Assembly: GCA_039029535.1 (NCBI GenBank)
Contig: JBCCFW010000183.1
Span: 1-14,488, forward strand
From: JBCCFW01 sp039029535
GTDB lineage: Bacteria > Acidobacteriota > JBCCFW01
DNA: 14,488 nucleotides
Reading direction: 5' to 3'
Shown here piece after piece: positions 8,593-14,488 of the stretch (position 1 is its first letter; each line of letters starts with the position of its first letter). Position numbers and translations under genes: made by a program. The notes under the pieces are model-generated. The model searched no databases, was not told where the DNA came from, and saw nothing but the letters and a program-made list of their open reading frames with translations.

Positions 8593-9128
8593 AGAGCACG
8601 AAGAAGACCTGTCGCGCCTGCGGCGGCTCCGTCAGCCAGCGCGTGGGCACGGTCACGGGATCACCGGTCGTGGGTCCCGACGTGCAGCTCAGCGGACTCA
8701 CGATCAACCGCTGTGACGACTGCAGCGACGAAGGTCTCGTCATCCCCCACCCCGAGGAGCTGCTGGAAGAGCTGGCGCGCGTTCGCATCCACAAGCGTAC
8801 GGCCCTCGCCCCGGAGGAGATCCGCGACCTGCGCAAGTGGATGGGTCTCAGTGGACAGGGTCTCGCCCGCCTGCTCGGCGTTCAGCCGGAGAGCGTCTCG
8901 CGCTGGGAGAACGGTCGTCTCAAGGTTCGCCCGCTCGCCGATCGCGCCCTGCGCCTGCTCGTCGCCGTGCGACTGCCTCGCGAGTCGGTCGACGTGGACT
9001 TCTTGACCGGCATCGACCTGGAGAGCACGCCACCGCTCGCGCCGACGTTGAAGTTCGAGAACGATGCTTGGAGAGAGGTCGGCCCGGAAGGTCCAACTCC
9101 GGCGGCTGGGATGTCGAGTTCGTCGTGA
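8589..9128 (+). CDS. MqsA-type antitoxin: zinc finger plus helix-turn-helix
   Basis: 179 residues. N-terminal zinc-ribbon with paired CxxC knuckles, Cys8/Cys11 (CRAC) and Cys42/Cys45 (CDDC), as in MqsA/YgiT. A helix-turn-helix of the XRE type is at about 76-112 (LRKWMGLSGQGLARLLGV then SVSRWENGR). In MqsA the zinc domain contacts the toxin and the HTH domain dimerises and binds the operator. Here residues ~130-179 form an extra Pro/Gly/acidic tail ending in SSSS, making it about 48 residues longer than E. coli MqsA (131 aa). The ATG overlaps the toxin stop by four bases, so the two are translationally coupled, toxin first as in mqsRA. The likely target is the palindrome at 8277-8293. It ends 12 bp before the convergent polyprenyl synthase gene. 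Confidence 0.88.
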   Translation: MKSTKKTCRACGGSVSQRVGTVTGSPVVGPDVQLSGLTINRCDDCSDEGLVIPHPEELLEELARVRIHKRTALAPEEIRDLRKWMGLSGQGLARLLGVQPESVSRWENGRLKVRPLADRALRLLVAVRLPRESVDVDFLTGIDLESTPPLAPTLKFENDAWREVGPEGPTPAAGMSSSS

Positions 9129-9140
9129 CGCGCTCGGTTG

Positions 9141-10127
9141 CTAGAACCGACGCTGCACGCTGAACTCGGTCGCGAACTGCAGCGCCTGCCGAGCCAAGCC
9201 GTCGGGGAAGCAGCTCAGCGCTTCCCGCGCGTCGGCCGCCGCTTCGGCCGCTCGCTCACGGGCGACGTCGATGCCGCCGGACTCCCTCACGAGGCTCAGG
9301 ACGGCCTGCACCGTGTCGGCGTCGGCGCAGGCGGTCGACACCGCGGACTCGATGAGCTCGTGGGCCTCGTCACCACCGCTGCGCAGGGCATGAATGACCG
9401 GAAGGGTCAGCGTGCCCTCACGCAGGTCGGCGAGGACGGGCTTGCCCAAGGTGTCCTCGTCGCTCTCGAAGTCGAGGATGTCGTCGGTGAGCTGGAAGGC
9501 CCGTCCGATGAGCGCGCCGTACTCGGCCAGGCGCGCCACTCGTGGTGAGCCTTCATCCTCGCCGGCCAAGAGACCCGCGCCAGCGCAGGCCGCCGCCATG
9601 AGTCGGCCCGTCTTGAGCTCGACGATCTCGAAGTACTCGTCCTCGCCGAGGTCGAGCCGCCCCCGAGCCGCTTCTTGCAAGGCCTCGCCAGCGACGAGGG
9701 CCAGCGTCGTGCCCGAGACGAGACGGGCCACGGCCGGGCTGCCCTGCTGCAGCGCCATGGCCTGCGCCTTCATGCACAGGTAGTCGCCGACCAGCACGGT
9801 GAGCGTGTTGCCGAGCTTCTGGTTGAGCGTCGGCCGACCACGTCTCAGCAGCGAGTCGTCGATGACGTCGTCGTGGAGCAAGCTCGCGACGTGGACGTAC
9901 TCGATGAGGCTGGCGAAGAGGATGTCGTCCTCACCGCGGTAGCCACAGAGCTCGGCCGCCACGAGGTGAAGGTAAGGACGCAGCCGCTTGCCGCCGCTCT
10001 CCAGCACGCTGGCGGCCGACTCCTTCAGGACGGCCGGACCGTCGAGGTGCTCGAGCAGCGCTTCCTCGAGACCGTCGACCTTGGTCCCGACCAGGCCACG
10101 GACCTGCTCGGCAATCGCGAGACCCAT
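9141..10127 (-). CDS. Long-chain polyprenyl diphosphate synthase
   Basis: trans-Isoprenyl diphosphate synthase that adds isopentenyl units to an allylic starter, most likely for the quinone side chain. 328 residues. Seen: GGKRLRP (45-51), the first Asp-rich motif LLHDDVIDD (83-91), RRGRPT (95-100), the second Asp-rich motif LTDDILDF (213-220), and GKP at 228-230. The residues four and five positions before the first Asp are small (Ser82, Ala81). In this family that points to long products (C30-C40, IspB/heptaprenyl-type) rather than farnesyl or geranylgeranyl; exact chain length cannot be read. The ATG at 10127 has GGAGGG eight bases upstream, within the end of the lolA-like gene, from which it is separated by a single base. 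Confidence 0.93.
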   Translation of the reverse strand: MGLAIAEQVRGLVGTKVDGLEEALLEHLDGPAVLKESAASVLESGGKRLRPYLHLVAAELCGYRGEDDILFASLIEYVHVASLLHDDVIDDSLLRRGRPTLNQKLGNTLTVLVGDYLCMKAQAMALQQGSPAVARLVSGTTLALVAGEALQEAARGRLDLGEDEYFEIVELKTGRLMAAACAGAGLLAGEDEGSPRVARLAEYGALIGRAFQLTDDILDFESDEDTLGKPVLADLREGTLTLPVIHALRSGGDEAHELIESAVSTACADADTVQAVLSLVRESGGIDVARERAAEAAADAREALSCFPDGLARQALQFATEFSVQRRF

Positions 10128-10128
10128 G

Positions 10129-10803
10129 TCAGCTTCCCTCCCCGCTGTCCCGGAGGATGACCCCACGCGGAAGTCGCAATCGGAAGGTGGAGTCTGGAAG
10201 CTTCGGGTTCTCCTTCCAGCGGAGGAACTCGAGTCGCGAGCGGTTGCCCAGCTCGTCGGTGACGAGGATCGACTTCAGCCGTCGATGGTCGGCGTCGAGC
10301 TCGAGCTCGAGTCGCTGGACGCCGCCGGCATCCTCCCCGCGAGGCAGGAGCTCCAGCCGCGAGCGTCCGCTGCCGTCGGGCGCGAGGTCGCGGACGATGA
10401 AGCGGTCGGCCAGGTCGTCGCGCCCCCGAAGGAGCTCGAGATGCCAGGCCTCGGCCGGCAGTCGCGAGCGCCAGGCGGCCGCATCGGCCGGCACGTAGGA
10501 GAGCGTGGTGCCGTCGGGCTCGACGAGAAAGACCTTCTTGTCCGGCCGCCGGTAGTCGAGGCGGAGCCGCCCGGGGGCCGCGAAGAACAGGCGTCCTTCC
10601 TCGACGATCTCCTCACCCAGCGTCGCTGAGACGTACGACTGGCGGAAGCTGGCGGCGAGGCTCTTGCGAGCAGCCTGGGCGCTCGCGAAGGTCTCGAAGG
10701 CACCCTTCCCACCCTGGGCCGTCGCCGTGGTCGCGAGGAGCCCGAGCGCCATCAGGTTCAGCACGAGGGCTGCACGGCACTCCCAGGCTCTCGAAACGGA
10801 CAT
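10129..10803 (-). CDS. lolA: LolA-like periplasmic outer-membrane lipoprotein carrier
   Basis: LolA ferries lipoproteins from the inner-membrane LolCDE complex to the outer membrane. 224 residues with a signal peptide: MSVSRAWECR, a hydrophobic core ALVLNLMALGLLA, and likely cleavage after ATA or TAQ near residue 29-30. The mature part shows the family pattern: LAASFRQSYVS, then GRLFFAAPGRLRLDY, then KVFLVEPDGTTLSYVP, followed by alternating strands to the end. The ATG at 10803 is preceded by CGGAG five bases upstream; a longer frame to 10947 would put Arg-rich sequence before the signal peptide and is rejected. It is divergent from waaA and one base before the polyprenyl synthase gene. Sequence conservation in LolA is low, so LolA-like/DUF relatives remain possible. 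Confidence 0.8.
   Translation of the reverse strand: MSVSRAWECRAALVLNLMALGLLATTATAQGGKGAFETFASAQAARKSLAASFRQSYVSATLGEEIVEEGRLFFAAPGRLRLDYRRPDKKVFLVEPDGTTLSYVPADAAAWRSRLPAEAWHLELLRGRDDLADRFIVRDLAPDGSGRSRLELLPRGEDAGGVQRLELELDADHRRLKSILVTDELGNRSRLEFLRWKENPKLPDSTFRLRLPRGVILRDSGEGS
10136..10141 (-). promoter_or_regulatory. Shine-Dalgarno of the polyprenyl synthase gene
   Basis: GGAGGG eight bases before the ATG at 10127, located inside the last codons of the lolA-like gene. It decides this start over an in-frame extension further upstream. Confidence 0.6.
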
Positions 10804-10852
10804 CGTGACTCCGGCGGGCAAGAGCTCTTCCAGGGGGAAGAACAAGCCGGAA

Positions 10853-10858
10853 ACTCTA
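10853..10858 (-). promoter_or_regulatory. Possible extended -10 of the lolA promoter
   Basis: On the minus strand TGC-TAGAGT reads as an extended -10 (TGn plus TAGAGT), about 50 bases before the lolA ATG. No good -35 box accompanies it at the usual distance. Weak evidence. Confidence 0.25.
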
Positions 10859-10915
10859 GCACGCACGCCCCCCTGGCCGACCGTTCTCACCGTGGCGCTC
10901 GTCAAGCGCCGGGCA

Positions 10916-10933
10916 GCCCGGATTCCGGGATTC
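10916..10933. repeat. Copy 2 of a shared intergenic motif
   Basis: GCCCGGATTCCGG followed by GATTC, containing the palindrome CCGGA-T-TCCGG (10918-10928). It matches 8153-8172 except for one inserted base. It lies midway between the divergent lolA-like and waaA genes, where it could serve both. Confidence 0.5.
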
Positions 10934-10957
10934 GACCGCGGATCCACCGGGTAGACT
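10931..10957 (+). promoter_or_regulatory. Possible promoter of waaA-lpxK
   Basis: TTCGAC (10931-10936) and TAGACT (10952-10957, four of six to TATAAT) are separated by 15 bases, shorter than ideal, and end 29 bases before the waaA ATG. The -35 would directly abut the shared palindrome. Low confidence. Confidence 0.25.
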
Positions 10958-10986
10958 CAGGACGCCTCGCGCCCCCTCGGAGACCC

Positions 10987-12270
10987 ATGAGCACGCCAGC
11001 CGCCTGGAGAGCCGCCCACGCCGTGCTGTCCACGGGCGCCGCGATCGCTGCCCTCCCGGTGGTGCTGGCGACCTCCCTGATCCGGCCCGACTGGCGTCTC
11101 GGGCTGACGCAGCGTCTCGGGGCAGCCCCTCGCTGTGATGAGCGTCCGGTCTGGTTCCACGCTGCCTCGCTGGGCGAGGTCCTCGCCTTCGCCCCCCTCG
11201 CCCAGCACCTCGGCGAGCGCTGGCCGCTCGTCCTCTCGACCACCACGGCGGCCGGTCGCCGCGCTGCCGAGCGGCTCCAGCCCCATCTCACCGTTCCCCC
11301 GTTCACGGCCCCCGCCGACGCCTGGCCCCTCCCGGGTCGGGCGCTTCAGCGCGTCGACCCACGGGCCCTCATCCTGGTCGAGACCGAGCTCTGGCCCCAC
11401 TGGATCGAGCGGGCCGCCGAGCGCCAGGTGCCGCTGGCCCTCGTCAACGGACGACTCAGCGCCAACAGCACGAGCCGCTACCGGCTCGTCCGCCCCCTCT
11501 TCGCCGGGACCCTCGACCGCCTCGACATCCTCGCCATGCGCAGCGAGGAGGACGCCGAGCGCGCCCTCAGCTTGGGCGCTCCCTCCGACCGGACCATGGT
11601 CACGGGCAACCTCAAGTTCGACGCCGCCCTCGCGCTCCAGGACCAGGACGACCTCTCCTGGAGCCCGGCCGCCGGCCTGACCGAAGGCCCGTGGGTCGTC
11701 TTCGGATCGACGGCCGAGGGGGAGGAAGAGCTGCTCCTGCCCGTGTTCGCGAGCCTCGTCCGCAAGCTCCCCGAGCTGCGCCTGGTCCTCGCTCCCCGAG
11801 CTCCCCGCCGCTTCGACGAGGTCGCCGGCCTGGTCGAACGAGCGGGGCTCTCCCTCACCCGCCGGAGCGGTTGGACCGAAGGACGAGCCACCGAGGTTCC
11901 CGCCGGAGGCGTCTTGCTCCTGGACAGCCTGGGGGAGCTCGCGAGAACCTATCGGCACGCGCTCGTCGCCTTCATCGGTGGCAGCCTGGTGAATCACGGG
12001 GGCCAAAACCCTCTCGAGCCAGCCGCCGCCGGCTGTCCGGTGCTCATGGGACCTCATGCTCACAACTTCCGCGACGCGGAAGCCGTCTTGCTCCCGACCG
12101 GGGGGGTCGTGCGCGTGAGCACGGACGACGTGGAGGCCCGGCTGACGGCCTTGCTCACCGACCCGGCGGCCGGCCGTGAGCGAGGGCAGGCAGCCCACGA
12201 CGCCGTGGCCACCGGTCTCGGCGCCACCGAGCGCACGGCCGAGCTGCTCGCGGAGCTCATCGACTCATGA
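10987..12270 (+). CDS. waaA: 3-deoxy-D-manno-octulosonic acid (Kdo) transferase
   Basis: GT30 glycosyltransferase that attaches Kdo from CMP-Kdo to the lipid A precursor at the cytoplasmic face of the inner membrane. 427 residues. The N-terminal hydrophobic segment (~10-30) fits the membrane anchor. Then come WFHAASLGEV with the likely catalytic base Glu64, LSTTTAAG (83-90), VETELWP (131-137), VNGRLS, GNLKFD (207-212), FGSTAEGEEE (239-248), LAPRAPRRF, and GGSLVNHGGQNPLEP (331-345), all family blocks. The usual His in the GSTH-x-GEE block is Ala here. CGGAG precedes the ATG. The stop overlaps the lpxK start as ATGA. Whether it adds one, two or more Kdo units cannot be told. Confidence 0.95.
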   Translation: MSTPAAWRAAHAVLSTGAAIAALPVVLATSLIRPDWRLGLTQRLGAAPRCDERPVWFHAASLGEVLAFAPLAQHLGERWPLVLSTTTAAGRRAAERLQPHLTVPPFTAPADAWPLPGRALQRVDPRALILVETELWPHWIERAAERQVPLALVNGRLSANSTSRYRLVRPLFAGTLDRLDILAMRSEEDAERALSLGAPSDRTMVTGNLKFDAALALQDQDDLSWSPAAGLTEGPWVVFGSTAEGEEELLLPVFASLVRKLPELRLVLAPRAPRRFDEVAGLVERAGLSLTRRSGWTEGRATEVPAGGVLLLDSLGELARTYRHALVAFIGGSLVNHGGQNPLEPAAAGCPVLMGPHAHNFRDAEAVLLPTGGVVRVSTDDVEARLTALLTDPAAGRERGQAAHDAVATGLGATERTAELLAELIDS

Positions 12271-13364
12271 GCTCTCCCCTCACTCCCCTCGCTCACCTCG
12301 GCTCCATGGCGCAGGACGGCCTGCGAACCGTCGTGGAAGCCGGCCTCAAGATCGCGCGCGGTCCCGTCCAGCAGCTCCCGCGACCGGTCATCTCCGTCGG
12401 CAACGTCGCCATGGGCGGCACGGGCAAGACGCCGGTGGCCGCCGAGCTCACGCGTCTCCTCTGCCGTGAGGGCTTCCTCTGCAGCCTGCTGTCGCGCGGC
12501 TACCGAGGCCTGCGCCGACACGAGCCCCTGGTCGTGTCCGACCTGCAGCGGATCCACTGCGGCCCGGTTCTCGCCGGAGACGAGCCCTTCCTCCTCGCCC
12601 GTCAGCTCCCCGGCTGCCCGGTGATCGTCGGCGCCAACCGCCACGAGGCGGGGCTCGCCGCCATGCGACTGCTCGAGCCCCACGTGAAGGGCCCTCACAT
12701 CTACGTCCTCGACGACGGGTTCCAGCACCACCGGCTGCACCGCGACGTCGACATCGTTCTCCTCGACGCCAGCGACCCGTGGTCGGGTGGGCGACTCTGG
12801 CCCTGGGCGGGCTTCCGTCGGGGACTGCGCGAGCCGCTCCGCGCTCTCGAGCGTGCTCGAGTCATCGTGCTCACGCGGGCCGATCGCATCGAGAGCTCAC
12901 AGCTCGAGGAGCTCGCGAAGGAGGTCGCGCGCCGCGCGCCGGAGCGACCGATCTTCGCGGCCCGTCAGCGGCTGGCCGGCTGGTCACGTGTCGACCGTCG
13001 CGAGCTGCTGCCCATGGACGCCCTGGACGGCGCGCGCGTCCTGGCCTTCGCCGGCATCGCTCGACCCGAGCGATTCTTCGAGGACCTCGAAGACCTCGGC
13101 CTGGAGGTCCGCTCACGTCGGAGCTTCCTCGACCACCACGCCTTCGATCGCGACGACCTCGCGAGCCTGCTCAACGAGGCTGAGGAGATCGGCGCGACCG
13201 CGCTGGTGACGACCGAGAAGGACGCCGTCCGTCTGCCGACGCCACCGCCCGACCGGCTGCCCATCCGCGTCCTCCGCAGCCGCGCCAGCTTCGACGAGCC
13301 CGAGCAGCTCATGCGCTGCCTGCTCTCGATGATCCCGATGACCTCGGACGGTCAGCGCCGCTAG
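12267..13364 (+). CDS. lpxK: Tetraacyldisaccharide 4'-kinase (lipid A 4'-kinase)
   Basis: Phosphorylates the 4' position of the tetraacyldisaccharide 1-phosphate to give lipid IVA, the acceptor used by the upstream WaaA. 365 residues. Seen: ISVGNVAMGGTGKTPV with the P-loop at 45-56, LSRGYRG (75-81), GDEP (104-107), ANRHEAG, and the signature LDDGFQHHRLHRDVDIVLLD (148-167). Further along are GRLWPWAGFRRGLREP, LTRAD, DHHAF and TTEKDAVRL, all expected in LpxK. The N-terminal helix near 10-30 is less hydrophobic than usual. The ATG overlaps the waaA stop by four bases, so the pair is coupled. lpxK ends 83 bp before the convergent protein kinase. Confidence 0.96.
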   Translation: MSSPLTPLAHLGSMAQDGLRTVVEAGLKIARGPVQQLPRPVISVGNVAMGGTGKTPVAAELTRLLCREGFLCSLLSRGYRGLRRHEPLVVSDLQRIHCGPVLAGDEPFLLARQLPGCPVIVGANRHEAGLAAMRLLEPHVKGPHIYVLDDGFQHHRLHRDVDIVLLDASDPWSGGRLWPWAGFRRGLREPLRALERARVIVLTRADRIESSQLEELAKEVARRAPERPIFAARQRLAGWSRVDRRELLPMDALDGARVLAFAGIARPERFFEDLEDLGLEVRSRRSFLDHHAFDRDDLASLLNEAEEIGATALVTTEKDAVRLPTPPPDRLPIRVLRSRASFDEPEQLMRCLLSMIPMTSDGQRR

Positions 13365-13396
13365 CGTCGCGGGTCACGTCTCGTCAGGAGGGGACT

Positions 13397-13418
13397 CTCC
13401 ACCGCGAATCTCGTGGAG
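13397..13418. terminator. Inverted repeat between convergent lpxK and kinase genes
   Basis: CTCCAC and GTGGAG form a 6-bp stem around a 10-base loop in the 83-bp gap between converging genes, a place where a two-way terminator is expected. There is no T-tract on either side, so the assignment is weak. Confidence 0.3.
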
Positions 13419-13447
13419 GGGAGCTCCGAGCCAGTCCAACTGCTCGA

Positions 13448-14488
13448 CTAGAGGAACGCGAGGCGGCCCTTGCCCAGCAGCTTCTCGACCTGGGACTCGA
13501 GACCCTTGTCGAGAGGGGCCTGCCCCAGAGCTGCCCGGGCGAAGAAGTAGGTCTGCAACGGGTTGCGCTCGACCTTGTACAGCTTCACGCCCTGGAGCAG
13601 CGTGGGGACGTGGTCCGGCTTGTCGGCGAGCTGCTTCTCGAAGGCTTGGACGTTCATCGAGCCCGAGTTGTCGAGCACGTAACCCTGCGTTTGCGCGAGA
13701 TCGCGCACGGCCTTGGCCGCCTCACCCTTCTTGCTGCGATCGAGCAGCGCCGCGCGATAGATGTCCCACAGCGCCGTGTCCCACCACTCCGTGCCCCGCT
13801 CCAACGTGGCCTTGCCCCGCTCGAGGTGGAAGCGACTCCGGTGGGCCTGAAGACGGGCTCCCATCTCGTCGGGTGACCCGATCCAGTCCTTGAACACCTG
13901 CTGTGAGTAGAAGAGCGACTGCTCCTTGCTCAAGCGGTTCAAGTCGGCGAGCACCGAGGTGGCGTTCGGGTAGCGTTGCTCGGGCTCCTTGTGCAGGAGC
14001 CGCGCGACGATCCCCTCGACCTGCTGCGCCAAGGTCGGCACGGCCTTCACCAACGGCGGTGGGTTCTCGCCGACGATCTTGCGCAACGCCACCTGCGGGT
14101 CACGAGAACCGAAGGGGTTGAAGCCGGCCACCAGCTCGTAGAAGACGACGCCGGCGGAGAAGAGATCCCAACGGTAGGTGGGCTCCTTGCCAGCGGCCTG
14201 CTCGGGCGCCATGTAGGCAGGCGTCCCCTTGATCTTGCCGGTGTGCTTCCACTCCGCCGGCGAGGCGATCTTCGAGATGCCGTAGTCGGCGATCTTGATC
14301 CCGCCGTCGGCCTGGATCATCAAGTTCGCCGGCTTCATGTCCTGATGTACGATGCCGGTCTGGTGAGAGTGCTCGAGGCCCTTGAACACGTTGATCATCA
14401 CGTGCACGGCCAAGTCCAGGGGCGGGCGCAGCCCCGAACGGATCATGTCCTTGAGGCTGCCTCCGTCGAGCAGCTCCATCGTCATGAA
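13448..14488 (-). CDS. Serine/threonine protein kinase, C-terminal part (5' end outside window)
   Basis: Eukaryote-like (Hanks-type) protein kinase. The frame is open to the right edge, so the N-lobe (glycine loop, catalytic Lys) is not visible; 346 residues are. It starts at the hinge (FMTMELLDGGSL). It then shows the catalytic loop IVHQDMKPANLM, the metal-binding KIADYGIS, activation segment GTPAYMAPEQ, and DLFSAGVVFYELVAGFNPF. The usual HRD is HQD and DFG is DYG; the catalytic Asp, Lys, Asn and second Asp are kept, so activity is plausible. After the kinase fold (~residue 175) come ~170 residues of mostly helical sequence (RSRFHLERGKATLERGTEWWD and later DHVPTLLQGVKLYKV), which may be a TPR-like tail. 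No transmembrane helix follows the kinase domain in the visible part. Substrate unknown. Confidence 0.9.
   Translation of the reverse strand, partial: FMTMELLDGGSLKDMIRSGLRPPLDLAVHVMINVFKGLEHSHQTGIVHQDMKPANLMIQADGGIKIADYGISKIASPAEWKHTGKIKGTPAYMAPEQAAGKEPTYRWDLFSAGVVFYELVAGFNPFGSRDPQVALRKIVGENPPPLVKAVPTLAQQVEGIVARLLHKEPEQRYPNATSVLADLNRLSKEQSLFYSQQVFKDWIGSPDEMGARLQAHRSRFHLERGKATLERGTEWWDTALWDIYRAALLDRSKKGEAAKAVRDLAQTQGYVLDNSGSMNVQAFEKQLADKPDHVPTLLQGVKLYKVERNPLQTYFFARAALGQAPLDKGLESQVEKLLGKGRLAFL

Noticed and set aside
10804..10947. N-terminal extension of the LolA-like protein
   Set aside because: It would place an Arg-rich stretch before a clear signal peptide; the ATG at 10803 has its own Shine-Dalgarno.
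10957..12198. 413-codon minus-strand frame opposite waaA
   Set aside because: Shadow with Gly/Glu/Arg-rich composition; waaA motifs on the other strand are unambiguous.

Overview
This is a GC-rich (visibly around 65-70 %) bacterial chromosome segment, densely packed with genes. Kdo transferase (waaA), the lipid A kinase lpxK and a LolA-like lipoprotein carrier show a Gram-negative, lipopolysaccharide-making cell. A PrkA-type kinase, a eukaryote-like Ser/Thr kinase and a cyclic-nucleotide-binding protein with helical repeats fit a signalling-rich lineage such as Planctomycetota, Myxococcota or a related deep group. No rRNA or other decisive phylogenetic marker is present, so that placement is inference.

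Left part (1-5562, minus strand). Reading in the direction of transcription: a TPR-like/cNMP-binding protein, peptide deformylase (def), methionyl-tRNA formyltransferase (fmt), a patatin-like phospholipase, and after a 226-bp gap prkA, which runs off the left edge within its last codons. def/fmt overlap as GTGA and fmt/patatin as TGATG, so these three are very probably one coupled operon. def and fmt form the N-formyl-methionine cycle.

Middle (5563-8057, plus strand). A divergent intergenic region leads to purD (purine synthesis) and, 28 bp further on, rsgA (30S-subunit maturation GTPase).

Accessory island (8058-9128, plus strand). A structured non-coding stretch with several inverted repeats is followed by a type II toxin-antitoxin module. 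It has a DUF4258-like toxin and a MqsA-type zinc-finger/HTH antitoxin, joined by an ATGA overlap. A perfect 17-bp palindrome (8277-8293) lies just upstream and looks like the autoregulatory operator. This is the most interesting unit in the window.

Envelope block (9141-13364). A long-chain polyprenyl diphosphate synthase and a LolA-like protein are on the minus strand, one base apart. They diverge from waaA-lpxK on the plus strand, which overlap by ATGA. Lipid A/Kdo assembly, lipoprotein export and isoprenoid (quinone or undecaprenyl-type) supply therefore share one regulatory region. That region carries a second copy of an 11-bp odd palindrome also found upstream of the toxin-antitoxin module.

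Right edge (13448-14488, minus strand). The C-terminal part of a Ser/Thr protein kinase converges on lpxK. I saw no tRNA, rRNA, CRISPR array, insertion sequence or phage gene.
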